In this document: positions 61,838 through 64,000 of the stretch, piece by piece | Layout of the letters: each line of letters begins with the position of its first letter | Numbering within the stretch: position 1 is the stretch's first letter | NCBI RefSeq assembly: GCF_901933205.1 | Contig: NC_044599.1 | Span: forward strand, 3,032,681 to 3,096,680 | DNA: 64,000 nt | Direction: 5' to 3' | DNA from: Camarhynchus parvulus | Taxonomy: Eukaryota; Chordata; Aves; Passeriformes; Thraupidae | Notes under the pieces: model-generated | What the model saw: only the letters and a program-made list of their open reading frames with translations | What the model was told of the DNA's origin: nothing | Database searches by the model: none | Program-made: the position numbers and the translations under genes

Positions 61838-63657
61838 AGGCCACTCCCCAAAACAGTCCGGGGTAGCCCAGGACCTGGGAGACACGTCCAGCCACCTTTT
61901 TGGCTGCCAGAGATTGGACTACGTCGGACTGCGGAAGGGATTGCGCCTATACCCGAGGCTGTAGGGAACACAGCGACCCAAAAGGTGAGAGCCCTCCAAG
62001 AGGGAGCAGGGCTCATGTTGCCTCAGAGCAATATGAGTGGGGTTGAAGGCAATAGGGGGTGCGAAGTGCGTGTGAGTGAATGAGATGGGGGCTGTGAGTA
62101 CAGACCCCTGAAGCAAGTGCAGTCCTCCCAGTAACGGAGGGAAGCAAGTGTTGTTGTGGAGTGCCTGTACCCCTATGGACCCCCGGGAGTAGGGGAGACG
62201 GGGAGTACCCACCTATAGCCACCCTTACCCGTGCAGGCTCCCGTTCCTCCAGTGATTGGAGGCTCCTAGGGGTGGTTTGAGCGCCTGGCATGAACTGTAC
62301 CCCTTGAACTAGGACCCCATTGGGGGGTCATAAGGGGGACACACTTGGTATCCCGAGCTAGGATCCCATTGGGGGGTCATAGGGGTACCCGAAGGGGGTT
62401 AGTGGGGCGGACTTGCCCAGTGAGGGGTAGAGCTCCGACCACTAGCTCAAACTACCTGGAGGGCTGTTCCTCAGGGATAGACTGGGGGAGTCTAGTCCCT
62501 GAGGAACTAGGACCTTGGGGGGTGGGAGAAAATACTCCTATACGGAGACCACTGAATAAAGTGGCCACCATGTAGGGGAGTGCCCCTTTTCTGAAGCCGG
62601 GGAAGGGGAGGGTGCCCAACCCAAGGGGAGTAGGGTCCCCTTGAACTAGGACCCCAGTGGGAAGGGGGTCATAGAGTGGAAGTAGGCTCACCCTGAGCTA
62701 GGATCTCAGCTAAAGGGGGTCGTAGGAGTGGCTGAAAACAGACTTCACAGGGATGGTGACCTGCAGGGGGGAGGTGGGCCGCCGGCTGTGGAAGGGCCCT
62801 TTCAGTCACTAGGGCTGAAGGGGAGGTTAGAACTGGCTTCCATTAGGGAGAATTTTTCTTTTTTTTGTTTTTTTTTCTTGTATGTTAATAGTCAGGGCCC
62901 CTAAGGAGTGAGGTTCAGAGGTGAGGGCAGGCCAAAAGTCCTTCCACCACTCCTTAGGAATTTTTGAGTTTACTGTGAGGCGGGCTGAGAAGCAGCCATT
63001 TTGAGTTCGGTGAGGCGGGCCGAGAAGCAGCCGTTTTGAGTTTTCCATATGGTGGGCTGAGAAGCGGCCGTTTTGATTTTGTGTGTGGTGTGCGGTGGTC
63101 ATTTTGAGTAAATGGCTCATTGAGGCCATTTTGTGTGTGGTTGAGTGTGGTGTGCAGAGGCCAGTTGTCCAGAGTAAGTGGCTTACTGCATCTATTTTGT
63201 ATTTAGTTGAGTGGTTGTAAGTTGTTTCATTTCTTGAAATAGCCATCATTATTGTTTAGTTTTCCCGCTAAAACGATAGATATTATATTTCCTTTTGGAA
63301 TTAATTTCAACATTTCATTATTCCTAGGTTATAAAAGTTCATTTGAATTGACATTATTATTCTGAAACCCTTGTTAAACTGCCATATTTATTTTGTTTCC
63401 CATGCTAAATATTTAAGTTGCCTTTTTTTTGTTTTGTTTCCCACCAAAGCCGCCATATTTATTTCATTTCCACATCAAACATTTCTTTAAAGTTGTCATC
63501 TTTGTCTTGTCTCTTATGATCAGGAACTTTTTTAAAGTAACCATTATTATTACATTTTCCACAATAATTCATATTTATTTTCTCTTCCTCATTTATAACT
63601 AATACATATCCCTTATTAGAAAAAAAATTGTATTTGGATACCAATTGCCAGTTAAAG
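61838..63657 (+). repeat. Leader of the gammaretrovirus-like provirus, with two repeat families
   Basis: Family 1: four copies of a CTAGGACCCCATTGGGGGGT phrase (about 62,310, 62,360, 62,648, 62,698), each able to fold as a GACCCC/GGGGTC hairpin and each followed by CATAGGGG-like sequence. Family 2: three to four copies of GGCGGGCTGAGAAGCAGCC followed by ATTTTGAG at 62,975-63,110. 63,200-63,650 is AT-rich. No coding frame of interest. Confidence 0.72.
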
Positions 63658-63900
63658 ATGGGACAGTGTGATGGAAAAAGTGCCAGCAGGAAGAGAAAAG
63701 GGAAGGACATTTTTAAGGAAATACCTCCTAGTAATCCTTTAGGTGAACTTTTAATAAATTGGGATACTAATGAAGGAATGAAGGATCTAGATAAGATAAA
63801 AACGACAAGATACTGTACAGAAATATGGCCTAAACAGAGTATTGCTGAAGGACCTATTTATTGGCCCTGGTACGGGACAAAGAAAAATGGCTATGTATAG
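63658..63900 (+). pseudogene. Gag matrix start of the gammaretrovirus-like provirus
   Basis: MGQCDGKSASRKRKGKD gives the Met-Gly myristoylation context; NPLGELLINW and IYWPWYGTKKNGYV follow typical gammaretroviral matrix spacing. The frame stops at 63,898-63,900, and matrix-like sequence (ALIRYVSTRIEP) continues in another frame to the window end, indicating a frameshift. Confidence 0.7.
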
Positions 63901-64000
63901 CTTTAATTAGATATGTCAGTACCCGAATAGAACCTTGTGACAAAGAGATTAGATATGCTAAGTGTTGGTTAGAAAGGGAGAAACAGGAAGAGGAAATAAA

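Larger units (their letters stand above)
61323..64000 (+). mobile_element. Gammaretrovirus-like provirus, 5' part only
   Basis: 5' LTR, primer-binding site, a leader of about 1.8 kb and the start of gag are present; the rest lies beyond the window. Terminal inverted repeats of the LTR (TGTTAT...ATAACA) are perfect over six bases, suggesting limited decay. Confidence 0.83.

Overview
This is a GC-rich vertebrate nuclear window, most likely from a bird microchromosome. The evidence is short introns packed with G/C-rich minisatellites, the gene set MFSD5-RARG-ZNF740-CSAD (conserved with human 12q13.13, and as I recall with a small chicken microchromosome carrying the HOXC region), and endogenous retroviruses of avian character, including an alpharetrovirus-type Env. 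All genes are spliced, so exon coordinates below were read by eye from splice sites and protein similarity. The species cannot be fixed from the sequence.

Layout. 1-30.2 kb is the gene-dense part: MFSD5 (minus, 3' end outside the window), RARG (plus, 5.36-12.39 kb), ZNF740 (minus, 15.09-18.72 kb coding), CSAD (plus, 21.27-26.78 kb) and, converging on CSAD, a FADD-like adaptor gene with an uninterrupted death-effector plus death-domain reading frame (minus, 27.36-28.0 kb). Intergenic and intronic DNA is almost all short-period minisatellite. In several introns of RARG and CSAD the repeat unit contains the start of the next exon, which leaves rows of decayed pseudo-exons. RARG exon 6 does not keep frame as given. 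At 30.6-31.0 kb lies a decayed C2H2 zinc-finger gene.

31.2-47 kb is retroviral. Provirus A (31,231-37,518, plus) has two near-identical LTRs, a 5-bp target duplication, a tRNA-Ser-type primer site and a single long RNase H/integrase-derived reading frame, an organisation reminiscent of the avian ENS-1/Soprano family. Provirus B (38,125-46,981, minus) is a betaretrovirus-like element with gag, dUTPase-like, protease, RT and integrase remnants, almost no env, and a second LTR of the same family inserted in opposite orientation into its 3' LTR.

47-61.3 kb is a degenerate satellite built on a TTGCC/CCTTG core, arranged in blocks of opposite orientation and interrupted by solo LTRs, an ERV-L pol remnant and a deleted alpharetrovirus-type provirus (56,190-59,141). 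From 61,323 to the window end is the 5' part of a gammaretrovirus-like provirus with a long, internally repeated leader and the start of gag.

The host genes have no obvious joint pathway. They are a nuclear receptor, a zinc-finger DNA-binding protein, a transporter, a hypotaurine/taurine enzyme and a death adaptor, linked by position. ZNF740 and CSAD are divergent and probably share a CpG-rich promoter area near 19.7-19.9 kb. RARG/ZNF740 and CSAD/FADD-like are convergent pairs with closely spaced polyadenylation signals.
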